Below, piece by piece: positions 54,316 to 64,000 of a stretch of DNA of 64,000 bases. A program made the position numbers and the translations under genes. The notes under the pieces were generated by a model, which was not told the DNA's origin, did not search any database, and worked only from the letters and a program-made list of their open reading frames with translations. Within the stretch, counting starts at the first letter, position 1. Each line of letters starts with the position of its first letter. This stretch comes from Algicoccus sp048820935. GTDB lineage: Bacteria > Pseudomonadota > Gammaproteobacteria > Burkholderiales > Burkholderiaceae_B. The stretch covers positions 1-64,000 of the forward strand of contig NZ_JBMERD010000003.1 of assembly GCF_048820935.1 (NCBI RefSeq), in the 5' to 3' direction.

Positions 54316-55324
54316 AGAAACTCGCGTCCTTACAACAAATCATCGGGTCTCCTATCGGGGTCCGATGATTTTGTTGATCGTTTTGTTGTTGGCCGCTGCA
54401 TTATTAGCCTCTGCGAATGGCGCCTATCAGATTGCACCCAAACAATTGTTTGGATGGTTAATCGGTGTTGATTCGCTTGATGACGTGTCACGAAACGTAT
54501 GGATCAATATTCGATTACCTAGGATTGTTCTGGGTATCGTGGCGGGTGCCGCTTTAGGTGTGGCCGGTTGCGTTATGCAGGCCTTGTTCAGAAACCCCTT
54601 GGCTGAACCCGGGCTGGTTGGTTTGTCCGCAGGTGCGAGTTTCGGGGCGGTCATGGCGATTGTGCTGACCGCCGGTGGCCTACTCCTGACAGCCAGCTTT
54701 GCGTTTGTAGGCAGTTTATTAGCGACATTTTTAGCGTATTTTTTGGGACGATTGTCCCGTTCAAATGCAGGTCTCTTATTGGCTGGTATTGCGATTAACA
54801 CCATCGTGTTTAGTTTGATGGGGCTTCTCATCATCAATGCCAATGATGCGCAATTACGAGATTTGACGTTTTGGAATATGGGCAGTCTTGCCAATGCCGA
54901 CTGGCGAATGATTGTTGTCTTACTGCCTTGGACCGTGCTCATGAGTGTCATTTTGATGACGCGTTGGAAGGTTTTAAATGCTTTGTTGCTGGGTGAGCGT
55001 GAGGCATTTCATTTAGGCTATTCACTCAATAAGTTGCGTTGGCAGCTGATTACGCTGGTGGCCTTGACGGTGGGGCCGATTGTTGCAGTGACCGGTGGTA
55101 TTGGTTTTGTGGGTTTGGTTGTGCCTCATTTGATGCGCTTATGGAAAGGTTCTGACCACCGATGGGTGTTGCCTGCTTCGGTTGTTGCCGGTGCATTGGC
55201 ATTGACCTTGGGTGATTGGCTCTCAAGAGTGTTGATGGCGCCATCAGAACTCCCAATTGGTTTAGTCACAAGCTTAGTGGGTGGACCGTTCTTTATCTGG
55301 TTGCTGGTACGGGGTAAGCGATGA
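54302..55324 (+). CDS. hmuU: Heme ABC importer permease HmuU
   Basis: FecCD-family permease of 340 residues with about ten membrane helices. NIRLPRIVLGIVAGAALGVAGCVMQALFRNPLAEPGLVGLSAGASFGAV is the family N-terminal block; GGIGFVGLVVPHLMR is the conserved cytoplasmic coupling motif. The GTG at 54302 has GGAG six bases upstream; the ATG at 54290 is a possible alternative, and a reading from 54230 lies wholly in hmuT. The C-terminus overlaps hmuV by ATGA. Confidence 0.93.
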   Translation: MQTNKETRVLTTNHRVSYRGPMILLIVLLLAAALLASANGAYQIAPKQLFGWLIGVDSLDDVSRNVWINIRLPRIVLGIVAGAALGVAGCVMQALFRNPLAEPGLVGLSAGASFGAVMAIVLTAGGLLLTASFAFVGSLLATFLAYFLGRLSRSNAGLLLAGIAINTIVFSLMGLLIINANDAQLRDLTFWNMGSLANADWRMIVVLLPWTVLMSVILMTRWKVLNALLLGEREAFHLGYSLNKLRWQLITLVALTVGPIVAVTGGIGFVGLVVPHLMRLWKGSDHRWVLPASVVAGALALTLGDWLSRVLMAPSELPIGLVTSLVGGPFFIWLLVRGKR

Positions 55325-56121
55325 CACAAATTGCATTAAATGCGACTTCGCTTCAGGTGCAGCGCGGTAAGCGCACAGTGATTGATGATGTCAGTTTTGA
55401 ATTGACTGTTGGGGAAGTGCTTGGAGTTCTAGGGCCCAATGGTGCAGGAAAATCATCGCTTTTAGGTGCTTGCTGCGCGGAACTACCGATTGGTCGTGGA
55501 AATGTCGCTTTGGCTGGTCACTCAACGCAGACGATGAAAGCGCTGGCGCTTGCCCGTGCACGTGCTGTTTTGCCGCAATATGCGGGCATGACCTTTGATT
55601 TGCCTGTTCAGGATGTGGTGTCGATGGGCGCTTATCCGTTTGCAGAGTTGACACCACAATATGTGGAAGAATCGGTTGTCGAGGCAATCGAGCAGGCAGA
55701 TTTGAGTCATAAGCTTCATGAACCTTACAGCGCGCTGTCAGGCGGTGAGCAACAGCGTGCACAGTTTGCACGAGTCTTGGTACAGACAAAGTCGATTGTT
55801 CAGAGTCAGGGTCATGCGTTTTTGTTTTTAGATGAACCAACAGCCAGTCTTGACCCGAAGCACCAGGTACTCCTGATGCGAGTGGTTCGACAATTGGCTC
55901 GAGAGCACCAGACTGGTGTCATGGTCGTTTTGCATGACTTAAATATGGCTGCGCAGTGGTGCGACCGTTTAATGCTGATGGCAAATGGACAAATTAAGGC
56001 GTTAGATGTACCTGAAAAAGTACTGACTGAACCATTGCTGGAAGAAGTTTATGGCTTACCGATGCTGGTGAGGCCTCATCCTAAAAATGCGCAGCAACTC
56101 ATAGTTATGGTGGATGATTGA
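55321..56121 (+). CDS. hmuV: Heme ABC importer ATPase HmuV
   Basis: ATPase subunit of 266 residues. Walker A GPNGAGKSSLLG, signature LSGGEQQRAQFARVL, Walker B FLFLDEPTASLDPK and the switch His in VVLHDLNMA are present. HmuV-type C-terminal sequence (LTEPLLEEVYGLPM) is also visible. The stop lies two bases before the tonB start, so translation is coupled. Confidence 0.95.
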   Translation: MTQIALNATSLQVQRGKRTVIDDVSFELTVGEVLGVLGPNGAGKSSLLGACCAELPIGRGNVALAGHSTQTMKALALARARAVLPQYAGMTFDLPVQDVVSMGAYPFAELTPQYVEESVVEAIEQADLSHKLHEPYSALSGGEQQRAQFARVLVQTKSIVQSQGHAFLFLDEPTASLDPKHQVLLMRVVRQLAREHQTGVMVVLHDLNMAAQWCDRLMLMANGQIKALDVPEKVLTEPLLEEVYGLPMLVRPHPKNAQQLIVMVDD

Positions 56122-56123
56122 GC

Positions 56124-57029
<906 letters not shown>

Positions 57030-57034
57030 GGTTC

Positions 57035-57769
57035 ATGGAAGCCCATCCGGACGTTTGGTCCATCTTATGGCAGCATACCGACATCATCAGTAAATCTTTG
57101 CTACTGGTGTTGCTGGTGATGTCTTGCATGACCTGGTACCTGATTTTCTCGAAGAGCTTGTTGTTATTAAAGATTCGTCGACGGTCGAAAGAGTTTCTCA
57201 CGACATTTTGGAACTCTGGTTCGCTTGAACAAGTTGAAAATGAACTCATCGTGCATGGGGTTCAGGATCCTTTCTCACATCTGACGATTCATGCGATCCA
57301 TGCGCGTAACCATCACACGCAATATGGTGCGACACGACTAGAAGAGGTGGGTTCGACAGGTGAGTTTTTGACGCGCAGTATGCGTAAAGTCATTGATGAA
57401 GAGACCTCAGCGCTAGAAAACGGTCTGACTGTTTTAGCGACAATTGGAGCAACAGCACCGTTTGTGGGGTTGTTTGGTACGGTTTGGGGTGTGTATCACG
57501 CACTGATGACCATCGCTTCAGCGGATGGCGCAAGCTTTAATCAGTTGGCTGGGCCAGTGGGCGAGGCATTAATCATGACGGGCTTGGGCTTGGCAGTCGC
57601 AATTCCTGCTGTCTTGGCTTATAACGCATTGGTTCGTAGTAATCGGGTCTTGTTGGGTAAATTGGATGCGTTCGCTCATGAGCTCTTTGTGTTCTTAACT
57701 ACGGGGCAAACGGCCGGTGTGACTGCTAAAGCACAGCAAATTGAATTGATTCTGAAAGGAAGGCATTGA
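57035..57769 (+). CDS. exbB: ExbB proton-channel subunit (MotA/TolQ/ExbB family)
   Basis: Inner-membrane protein of 244 residues that with ExbD powers TonB from the proton gradient. There are three membrane segments: about residues 20-42, then GLTVLATIGATAPFVGLFGTVWGVYHALM and a third ending in GEALIMTGLGLAVAIPAVLAYN, the ExbB/TolQ signature. The ATG at 57035 has GGAGG eight bases upstream; the in-frame GTG at 57026 overlaps the tonB stop and that ribosome binding site. Confidence 0.95.
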   Translation: MEAHPDVWSILWQHTDIISKSLLLVLLVMSCMTWYLIFSKSLLLLKIRRRSKEFLTTFWNSGSLEQVENELIVHGVQDPFSHLTIHAIHARNHHTQYGATRLEEVGSTGEFLTRSMRKVIDEETSALENGLTVLATIGATAPFVGLFGTVWGVYHALMTIASADGASFNQLAGPVGEALIMTGLGLAVAIPAVLAYNALVRSNRVLLGKLDAFAHELFVFLTTGQTAGVTAKAQQIELILKGRH

Positions 57770-57770
57770 T

Positions 57771-58202
57771 ATGGCATTCGGACAGTTTCAAGGGTCGGTA
57801 CGTGGACGAGATCAGGCGATGTCTGAAATCAATATGGTGCCGTTAATCGATATTGTCTTGGTTTTATTGGTGCTGTTTATTTTGGCGGCACCCATGGCTG
57901 CTCAGTCTGTCTTGGTGAGTTTGCCAAAAACCCAGCCACTCGTGACTCAGGAGCCAGCTGAAACGCTCAATATTTCATTGCGCCAAGATGGTGTGTTGCT
58001 CAATGAAGAAGGTGAGACGCTCGATGAGCAGGCTTTGTTGGATTTTCTTGCGCAAGCGATGTTAAGTGATGAACCACCCGCGATTCGGATCTGGAGTGAT
58101 GAGGATGCGCGTTACGCTTATCTGGCGGATGTGATCGTAAAAATACGTCAGGCTGGAGTCACCAAGATTTCGCTCATGACCAGAACGACCGCTCAAATGT
58201 GA
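57771..58202 (+). CDS. exbD: ExbD, TonB-system proton-channel subunit
   Basis: A 143-residue bitopic protein with one membrane helix (about residues 20-42: SEINMVPLIDIVLVLLVLFI) that carries the critical membrane aspartate in the PLID motif, followed by a periplasmic domain (LPKTQPLVT to the end). It starts one base after exbB. It closes the heme-tonB unit; no terminator is obvious in the next 250 bases. Confidence 0.95.
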   Translation: MAFGQFQGSVRGRDQAMSEINMVPLIDIVLVLLVLFILAAPMAAQSVLVSLPKTQPLVTQEPAETLNISLRQDGVLLNEEGETLDEQALLDFLAQAMLSDEPPAIRIWSDEDARYAYLADVIVKIRQAGVTKISLMTRTTAQM

Positions 58203-58453
58203 GGCTGACTTGAAGTTGATAATCATGAGGATTTAGATCTTACAGGGTGTTCGGCGAAGTGATTTCGTTGTACCTTGCGCTTAACCGTTTGCGTGTCATG
58301 GGTTGCCCTGATAACAGTTACACATTTTTTCCCGTATATTTAGGCTCTCATGCTGCACTCGGTTCAGACCTTAATGTCGTGGTCGTACCAGATGTGAGCT
58401 TATGCTCATGCGTTACGAGCAGTTATGTGTAACTTGAAACGGAATCCCGAATT

Positions 58454-59626
58454 ATGAAACTTCAGTTTAAAACCGCTGTTTGCGCAGCCGCGCTGACGTT
58501 GTCGCCGCTCTGGGCAATGGCGCAACAAGAACCCTTGAAAGTGGGCTTTATCGCAACGCTGTCAGGGCCTTCTGCGGCGCTTGGTCAAGATATGTACGAT
58601 GGCTTTATGCTGGGCATCGAACAGGCTGGCGGCAAACTGGGTGGTCGTGAGGTTGAGGTTTTGCGTGAGGATGATCAACTCAAACCTGATGTCGCTGTGC
58701 AGACCGTGAATCGTTTTATTGAGCGTGACCAAGTGGATCTCGTGGGCGGTGTCACCTTTTCAAACGTCATGATGGCCATTGCGAAACCTTTGGTCGATAG
58801 TGACACCACGTTTATTGGTATGAATGCGGGTCCTGCCCCTTTGGCGGGTGATCGTTGCGCACCAAACTTTTATTTCGCTTCCTATCAAAACGATCAGCAA
58901 GCTGAAGGTGTGGGTAAATACGCCACTGACCAAGGCTACAAGAATGTCTATCTGATGGCCCCTAACTATCAGGCCGGTAAAGATGCAGTGGGTGGTTTTA
59001 AACGTTTCTTTAAAGGCAATATTGCAGGCGAAGTCTATACCGCTGTGAATCAGCCTGACTACTCCGCAGAAATCGCACAGCTACAAGCGGCTGCGCCGGA
59101 TGCCGTGTATGTATTCTACCCAGGTGGTATGGGCATTAACTTCATTAAACAATTCCGTCAGGCTGGTTTGCTTGGACAAATTCCGCTGCTCTCAGTGTCT
59201 AGTTTTGACGGCTCCACATTGCCTGCTTTGAAAGAAACTGCACTGGGTGCGATTTCTGGATCGTTTTGGGGGCCTGATTTTGATAACAAGGCTAACCAAG
59301 AGTTTGTGCAGGCCTTTGAGAAAAAATACGACCGCATTCCTTCTCAATATGCTGCGCAAGCCTATGATGCGGCTCGTTTAGTGGATAGCGCACTGCAAAA
59401 AACTGCTGGCGACACCAAAGATAAAGAGGCTTTCAGAAAAGCATTGGCACAAGCTGATTTTGAGTCCGTTCGTGGCAACTTTACATTCAATAAGAATGGT
59501 TTCCCTATACTGGACATGTTCGTGTTTGAAGTGGCCAAAGATGCGCAAGGTCGCGTTTCACATAAAACACTGAGCTCTGCATTGCCTGGGCATCCGGATT
59601 CTTATGTAGGCACTTGCCCCCTGTAA
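58454..59626 (+). CDS. ABC importer substrate-binding protein, branched-chain amino acid/aromatic acid type
   Basis: Periplasmic type I binding protein (Leu/Ile/Val family), 390 residues with a signal peptide MKLQFKTAVCAAALTLSPLW (cleavage after AMA). LKVGFIATLSGPSAALGQDMYDGFMLGIEQAGG opens the ligand domain. Features such as NAGPAPLAGDRCAPNFYFASYQNDQ also occur in homologues that take aromatic acids, so leucine-type ligand is not assured. It is the first gene of a five-gene importer set and its start follows CGGAAT about eight bases upstream. Confidence 0.85.
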   Translation: MKLQFKTAVCAAALTLSPLWAMAQQEPLKVGFIATLSGPSAALGQDMYDGFMLGIEQAGGKLGGREVEVLREDDQLKPDVAVQTVNRFIERDQVDLVGGVTFSNVMMAIAKPLVDSDTTFIGMNAGPAPLAGDRCAPNFYFASYQNDQQAEGVGKYATDQGYKNVYLMAPNYQAGKDAVGGFKRFFKGNIAGEVYTAVNQPDYSAEIAQLQAAAPDAVYVFYPGGMGINFIKQFRQAGLLGQIPLLSVSSFDGSTLPALKETALGAISGSFWGPDFDNKANQEFVQAFEKKYDRIPSQYAAQAYDAARLVDSALQKTAGDTKDKEAFRKALAQADFESVRGNFTFNKNGFPILDMFVFEVAKDAQGRVSHKTLSSALPGHPDSYVGTCPL

Positions 59627-59637
59627 AGAGCTAGCTT

Positions 59638-60567
59638 GTGACTTTTAATCTGTTTTTAAGCCAGGCACTCAATGGCTTGCAGTTTGGTGTGCTGTTGTTT
59701 TTGATGGCTGCGGGGCTGACACTCGTCTTTGGAATCATGAGCTTTGTGAACTTGGCTCATGGTTCCTTGTATATGTTTGGCGCTTACTTCGCAGCCACCT
59801 TGGCCACGCACACGGGCTCATTTGTCTTGGCACTGATTTTGTCGGTTCTACTGGTTTTTCTTTTGGGATTGGTGGTTGACTGGCTGGGACTGTACCGGTT
59901 GCATCGTCGTTCGCACTTGGAACAGGTGCTGGCGACTTTTGGGATCGTCTTGTTCTGTAATGAAATCGTGCGGGTGTTCTGGGGTGCCGCCCCGGTTTAC
60001 ATGGAAACGCCGGATAGCTTGTCTTCGGCCATCTCCTTAGGCGGATTCATGTATCCGTCATATCGCTTGCTGATTATCGGTGCTGGATTAGTTGTCGCTG
60101 TGGGGTTGTATTGGCTGATTGAGCGCACAAGAATCGGGATGCTGATTCGGGCTGGAGCCAGCAATCGCCAGATGGTTGCGGCGCTCGGCGTCAATATCAA
60201 TTGGCTCAACCGTCTGATTTTTGCACTGGGTGCCGGTTTGGCTGCCTTGGCGGGTGCGTTGGTCGGACCCATTCTTTCGATCGAATCTGGCATGGGCGAA
60301 CCAATTTTGATTTTGACGCTGGTGGTGATTGTCATTGGCGGGATTGGATCGATCCGTGGTGCTTTTTTAGGTGCACTCATCGTGGGCGTGGTGGACACGC
60401 TTGGCCGAATTTTGATTCCCGTCTGGTTGCGAGCCTCGTTTGACCCAGGTGTTGCGACTGCGGTGGGGCCCGCATTGGCTTCGATGTTGGTTTATATCCT
60501 GATGGCTGTGGTGCTTGCATTGCGCCCGCAGGGTTTGTTTCCGGTTAAAGCACGGGGGCAGTCATGA
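59638..60567 (+). CDS. LivH-type permease
   Basis: Inner-membrane permease of 309 residues with about eight membrane helices. LNGLQFGVLLFLMAAGLTLVFGIMSFVNLAHGSLYMFGAY is the LivH signature; GMLIRAGASNRQMVAALGVN is the cytoplasmic coupling loop and VVIVIGGIGSIRGAFLGAL a second conserved stretch. The start is GTG at 59638, 11 bases after the binding-protein stop. It overlaps the LivM gene by four bases. Confidence 0.9.
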   Translation: MTFNLFLSQALNGLQFGVLLFLMAAGLTLVFGIMSFVNLAHGSLYMFGAYFAATLATHTGSFVLALILSVLLVFLLGLVVDWLGLYRLHRRSHLEQVLATFGIVLFCNEIVRVFWGAAPVYMETPDSLSSAISLGGFMYPSYRLLIIGAGLVVAVGLYWLIERTRIGMLIRAGASNRQMVAALGVNINWLNRLIFALGAGLAALAGALVGPILSIESGMGEPILILTLVVIVIGGIGSIRGAFLGALIVGVVDTLGRILIPVWLRASFDPGVATAVGPALASMLVYILMAVVLALRPQGLFPVKARGQS

Positions 60568-61571
60568 TGCAACCCCGAGTTCAGCCCACAAAGTTGAATC
60601 TGCGCGCGCTGGTTTTTTGGATTGTCATTGGTTTTTTCTGCTTGGTGCCGGTGTATGCCTTGTGGATGGGTGAAACTTATCCGTTGACATACTTTGGGCG
60701 CATTCTGATCTTTGCGCTGTGTGCGCTGGGTTTGAACTTGATTCTCGGTTTCGGTGGCCTCGCTAGCCTTGGGCATGCGATGTATATCGGCTTGGGTGCC
60801 TATTCGGTTGGAATTCTGACTGAGTTTCAAGTATTCAGTGGCTGGTTGCATTTGTTAACGGCTGTCGTTTCGAGCTCTTTAGTTGCATTGATTGTGGGAC
60901 TGATCGTGCTTAGGACGCATGGTATGGCGTTCATCATGATTACCCTAGCGTTTGCGCAATTGTTTTTTTATATTTTTGTGAGCCTTAGAAACTTTGGGGG
61001 CGATGATGGTTTAAGCCTGAGTCGAGTCAGTGAGTTTGGCTCGCTGACAGCACAGCCTTGGGCGGTTTATGGTTCGATTCTGCTTTGTGTGTTGTTTGTT
61101 TTGTGGTTAACGTCTCGTTTGGTTCAATCGCGTTTTGGGTTGGTTTTCAGGGCCACTCGCGAGCATCAAAGTCGCGTGGAATCATTGGGAATCTCGACCA
61201 AGCCTTATCGCCTTGTCGCATATGTGATCTCTGCGCAGATTTGTGCTGTCGGTGGGTTTTTTATGGCGAATCTGAACGGGTTTGTATCGCCTGCACTCAT
61301 GAGTTGGATGGTGTCGGCTGAGCTATTGGTGATGGTTTTGCTGGGTGGTGCGGCCACTGTCTTTGGACCCTTAGTCGGTGCTGTGACACTGTTACTGGTC
61401 GAAGATGGATTGAAACTACTCACACCGCACTGGCCGCTGATTATTGGGCCGTTAATTGTGTTGATGGTATTGGGTTCAAGGCAAGGACTGTGGGGTGGTT
61501 TGACAAACTGGCAGCGGCGACGCCAAGACGCATCGTGTAAGAAAGCGCTCGGCAAGGAGGCTAAATCGTGA
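60564..61571 (+). CDS. LivM-type permease
   Basis: Second permease, 335 residues, about nine or ten membrane helices. LGLNLILGFGGLASLGHAMYIGLGAY is the family signature, and FRATREHQSRVESLGIST is the loop that contacts the ATPases. It overlaps the previous and next genes by four bases each (ATGA and GTGA). The C-terminus is rich in basic residues (WQRRRQDASCKKALGKEAKS). Confidence 0.9.
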   Translation: MMQPRVQPTKLNLRALVFWIVIGFFCLVPVYALWMGETYPLTYFGRILIFALCALGLNLILGFGGLASLGHAMYIGLGAYSVGILTEFQVFSGWLHLLTAVVSSSLVALIVGLIVLRTHGMAFIMITLAFAQLFFYIFVSLRNFGGDDGLSLSRVSEFGSLTAQPWAVYGSILLCVLFVLWLTSRLVQSRFGLVFRATREHQSRVESLGISTKPYRLVAYVISAQICAVGGFFMANLNGFVSPALMSWMVSAELLVMVLLGGAATVFGPLVGAVTLLLVEDGLKLLTPHWPLIIGPLIVLMVLGSRQGLWGGLTNWQRRRQDASCKKALGKEAKS

Positions 61572-62335
61572 GTAGCCTCTTAGACACATCGGTTTTACGC
61601 GTTGAAAACTTACGCAAAAGCTTTGGGGCGATTCAAGTCACGGATTCTGTGTATTTCGATGTTCAGCCGGGTGAGATTCATGCATTGATTGGACCTAATG
61701 GTGCGGGTAAAACGACGCTCATTGGTCAGATTGCCGGTGAGATTCGTCCAGACTCTGGGCAGATTGGGTTTTCTGGGCAAGACATCACGACTTGGCCGGT
61801 CGCACGGCGTGCGCGTGCGGGAATGAGCCGTTCCTATCAGATTAGTTCAGCCATTACAGACTTTACGGTCCTTGAGAATGTGCTTTTGGCTGTGCAAGCG
61901 CGTCATGGACATAACTTCCATTTCTTTGCGCGAGCACTTGATCAGCAGGCGTTCGTCGATGAAGCTTATACCCATCTGGATAAGGTTGGTCTAACGGTGC
62001 ATGCCAATACACCCGTGCAAGAGCTGGCGTATGGTCAACGTCGTTTGGTTGAGATTGCGACTGCCTTGGCTGCACAACCCAAGTTGTTATTGCTCGATGA
62101 GCCGATGGCGGGACTTGGGCCAGCCGAAACGCAGCAAATGATTCGCTTGTTTGATGGATTGCGCGAAGATTGCGCCATGTTGCTCGTGGAACACGACATG
62201 TCTGCGGTGTTTGCTTTGGCGGATCGGATTAGTGTGCTCGTCTATGGCCGTATTCTATTGACGGATGAGCCCGCGGTTGTGAAATCGGATCCGACGGTGA
62301 TTCAGGCGTATTTGGGTGAAGAGGACATCGCGTGA
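61568..62335 (+). CDS. LivG-type ATPase
   Basis: First of the two importer ATPases, 255 residues. Walker A GPNGAGKTTLIGQIAG; the signature is degenerate, ELAYGQRRLVEIATALA, where GQRR replaces the usual SGGQ, which is common in LivG; Walker B LLLLDEPMAGLGPAE; switch His in LLVEHDMSAVF. The start is GTG 61568, overlapping LivM by four bases. Confidence 0.92.
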   Translation: MSSLLDTSVLRVENLRKSFGAIQVTDSVYFDVQPGEIHALIGPNGAGKTTLIGQIAGEIRPDSGQIGFSGQDITTWPVARRARAGMSRSYQISSAITDFTVLENVLLAVQARHGHNFHFFARALDQQAFVDEAYTHLDKVGLTVHANTPVQELAYGQRRLVEIATALAAQPKLLLLDEPMAGLGPAETQQMIRLFDGLREDCAMLLVEHDMSAVFALADRISVLVYGRILLTDEPAVVKSDPTVIQAYLGEEDIA

Positions 62336-63051
62336 AAGGGCAAACACCTTTATTAGACGTGCAATCCGTGCAAGCAGGTTACGGCGTGAGCCAAGTGCTG
62401 TTTGGTATTGATTTAAAGATTTATCCGGGGCAGTGTGTCAGCCTTCAAGGTCGTAACGGTATGGGTAAAACCACGACCATCCGAACGATTATGGGCGAGT
62501 TGCCGTGCCAGCAAGGCCAGATTGTGTATGCAGGACAACGCATTGATAAGCTAGACACATTTCGGATTGCGCGTTTAGGCATTGGCCTAGTGCCCGAAGG
62601 TCGTCAGATCTTTCCAAATCTGACGGTCTGGGAGAATCTCATTGCAACCGCGCGCAAGCCCACTCATGGTACGACGGGTTGGGATCAGACGCGAGTTTTG
62701 TCGCTTTTCCCTCGATTGGGAGAGCGCATGCGCAATTTTGGGAATCAATTGTCCGGTGGTGAGCAGCAAATGCTCGCAATTGGGCGCGCGTTGATGACCA
62801 ACCCCAAACTACTCATACTGGATGAAGCTACGGAAGGTTTGGCACCTGTGATTCGAGAAGAGATCTGGAAAGCACTGGATGTATTGCGTGCGGATGGGCT
62901 CTCCATCCTAATCACCGACAAAAACCTGAAGCAACTTTTGGAGCGATGCGATCATCACTACATTGTTGAAAAAGGTGTGTGTGTTTGGCATGGGGGAACA
63001 GCAGATTTTGTGGCTGACCCATCATTGCGCCAACGCTATTTAGCCGCTTAA
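62332..63051 (+). CDS. LivF-type ATPase
   Basis: Second importer ATPase, 239 residues, starting GTG in a four-base overlap with the LivG gene. Walker A is GRNGMGKTTTIRTIMG, the LivF-typical LVPEGRQIFPNLTVWENL follows, the signature is LSGGEQQMLAIGRAL, and Walker B is LLILDEATEGLAPVI. It differs from classical LivF by Lys at the switch-His region (LITDKNLKQL): the usual catalytic His is replaced by Lys-Asn, which I note but cannot interpret. It ends the importer operon. Confidence 0.92.
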   Translation: MKGQTPLLDVQSVQAGYGVSQVLFGIDLKIYPGQCVSLQGRNGMGKTTTIRTIMGELPCQQGQIVYAGQRIDKLDTFRIARLGIGLVPEGRQIFPNLTVWENLIATARKPTHGTTGWDQTRVLSLFPRLGERMRNFGNQLSGGEQQMLAIGRALMTNPKLLILDEATEGLAPVIREEIWKALDVLRADGLSILITDKNLKQLLERCDHHYIVEKGVCVWHGGTADFVADPSLRQRYLAA

Positions 63052-63070
63052 ATATTGATTCCGAACAGAA

Positions 63071-63463
63071 TTAAATTTCAGACAAGCGCAGTTTGTCCCG
63101 TACATTCACCGGTGCAGGGCCTTCAAAAGGCTCAGTATCGGGTTCAGACAGGTTTTGTGCTAGCCGCTCGACTTGTGAAATGTGTGGCAGCATGGTGCCA
63201 AAAAATAAGGTTTGACCTTGACGTTCAATCAGGATGGTCGGAAAATTTTCGACATCTTCGTCGTCGAGTAGGTCGGGAGTTTCTTCGATGTCAGCCCAGA
63301 CAAACACCCATTCGGGATGTTGCGCGGCTAAAGCCGCTAAATCTAGACGATATTCTGTACAGGTATCACACCACGCTGCGCAATAACACACGATGAGTAA
63401 TGAGTCGGGGTTATGATTTAAAGCGACTTTCAGTTGATCGTCTTGAGGTAGATAAAGCGCCAT
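63071..63463 (-). CDS. Thioredoxin-like protein
   Basis: A 130-residue thioredoxin-fold protein without a signal peptide. The redox motif is WCDTC in IVCYCAAWCDTCTEYRL, with the fold's cis-proline in VENFPTILIE. The sequence WADIEETPDLLDDEDV before it is acidic. A reductase or peroxidase context is lacking. Cytoplasmic disulfide chemistry is likely, the target unknown. It converges on the LivF-type gene. Confidence 0.85.
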   Translation of the reverse strand: MALYLPQDDQLKVALNHNPDSLLIVCYCAAWCDTCTEYRLDLAALAAQHPEWVFVWADIEETPDLLDDEDVENFPTILIERQGQTLFFGTMLPHISQVERLAQNLSEPDTEPFEGPAPVNVRDKLRLSEI

Positions 63464-63519
63464 TTCAGCCAGCCAATTTAGGATTAACCTATCATAACGG
63501 TATTTTTATAATTTTAAGC

Positions 63520-64000
63520 ATGAATACAACTAGAACTCACGTCTCCCAAGCGAACGGAACAGGCCAGATGCTACAGGATGTCGGTCAGGCTTTTTTGCGG
63601 GCGTTGCGATCACAAATCCACCCAAAAATGATTATGGCTTTATTCCTACCAGTGATTGTGACGCTGGTTTTGGGGATTGTCTTGTTCTGGTTGGCATGGA
63701 CGCCTTTGACGACCTGGATGTCTGAGTATTTAACCAACTCAGCCGTTCCAGGTGTGGTGGATCCGGTGATCGGTGCGGCAGGCTTTTTAATGCTTAAAGC
63801 TTGGATGATTCCGATTGTCGCCGCAATTGTTTTGATGCCATTGGCGGGTATTGTGGGCTTGGCAGTCGCAGCCGTCTGGATTATGCCGATGGTATTGACA
63901 TTTCTAGGGCGTAGGAACTATCCCGATGTGCAAGCTCGTGGCCGTCATGCATTGATTGTGAGCGTCTGGAATGCACTCTGGGTGTCGGTAATCTTCGTTT
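63520..64000 (+). CDS. EI24/CysZ-like membrane protein (partial, 5' part)
   Basis: An open frame runs from ATG 63520 to the window end (160 codons, no stop). The first ~30 residues are polar (MNTTRTHVSQANG), with VGQAFLRALRSQIHPKMI, then hydrophobic stretches FLPVIVTLVLGIVLFWLAW, AAGFLMLKAWMIPIVAAIVLMPLAGIV and LAVAAVWIMPMVL. The order fits the EI24/CysZ family, whose E. coli member CysZ is a sulfate channel. It is divergent from the thioredoxin-like gene. No ribosome binding site is obvious. The 3' end is missing. Confidence 0.75.
   Translation, partial: MNTTRTHVSQANGTGQMLQDVGQAFLRALRSQIHPKMIMALFLPVIVTLVLGIVLFWLAWTPLTTWMSEYLTNSAVPGVVDPVIGAAGFLMLKAWMIPIVAAIVLMPLAGIVGLAVAAVWIMPMVLTFLGRRNYPDVQARGRHALIVSVWNALWVSVIFV

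Noticed and set aside
58216..58230. Fur-box-like TTGATAATCATGAGG upstream of the branched-chain-type importer
   Set aside because: Only half of the box matches, and the position is not tied to a promoter I can see.

Overview
The window is a densely packed chromosomal segment of a betaproteobacterium, most probably of the Alcaligenaceae (order Burkholderiales). The reasons are the translationally coupled division/cell-wall (dcw) cluster with murE and murF fused into one gene (a fusion known from Bordetella), the run ftsZ - lpxC - dciA (DUF721) - M23 peptidase - secA after it, and a Bordetella-like heme locus (receptor-hmuSTUV). The genus cannot be fixed from the sequence. I saw no phage, transposase, integrase or CRISPR array; this is core genome with a few accessory modules.

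Layout. 1-5.7 kb: an orphan cytochrome P450, a small membrane protein and a stand-alone SWIB protein (all minus), pyrC (plus) and the ABC-F ATPase uup (minus). 5.86-6.27 kb: the RNase P RNA gene, with a closing P1 helix readable base by base. 6.6-23.6 kb: dcw cluster mraZ-rsmH-ftsL-ftsI-murE/F-mraY-murD-ftsW-murG-murC-ddl-ftsQ-ftsA-ftsZ, nearly all overlapping by 1-11 bases, preceded by a promoter and a run of GTG boxes spaced exactly 10 bp apart that look like the MraZ operator. 23.8-29.0 kb: lpxC, dciA (minus), an M23 peptidase and secA. 29.1-39.0 kb (all minus): mgtE, an acyl-CoA dehydrogenase, a HAD phosphatase, an EEP-family phosphodiesterase, a thioesterase and a glycerol-3-phosphate-type ABC importer (C-B-A-E). 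39.3-46.9 kb: an acyl-CoA ligase, an inositol-monophosphatase-family protein, a GH31-fold protein whose catalytic acids seem to be lost, aspartase and an alpha/beta hydrolase. 47.2 kb: tRNA-Lys(TTT). 47.5-58.2 kb: heme/iron uptake. 58.4-63.1 kb: a complete branched-chain-amino-acid-type ABC importer. 63.1-64.0 kb: a thioredoxin-like protein and the start of an EI24/CysZ-like membrane protein cut by the window end.

How the parts work together. The dcw genes make lipid II (MurE/F, MurD, MurC, MraY, MurG, Ddl), flip or polymerise and cross-link it at the septum (FtsW, FtsI, FtsL, FtsQ) and build the Z ring (FtsA, FtsZ). The heme region has two paralogous outer-membrane receptors, each under its own promoter with the same Fur-like motif, followed by the heme-handling protein HmuS, the HmuTUV importer and a dedicated TonB-ExbB-ExbD energiser whose TonB carries an exceptionally long Glu-Pro/Lys-Pro rod.

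Most interesting items: the apparently inactive GH31-fold protein, the very long and repeat-encoded TonB rod, the absence of the canonical heme-ligand histidine in both receptors, the 10-bp-periodic MraZ operator, and the ABC importer adjacent to phosphodiesterase, phosphatase and thioesterase genes.
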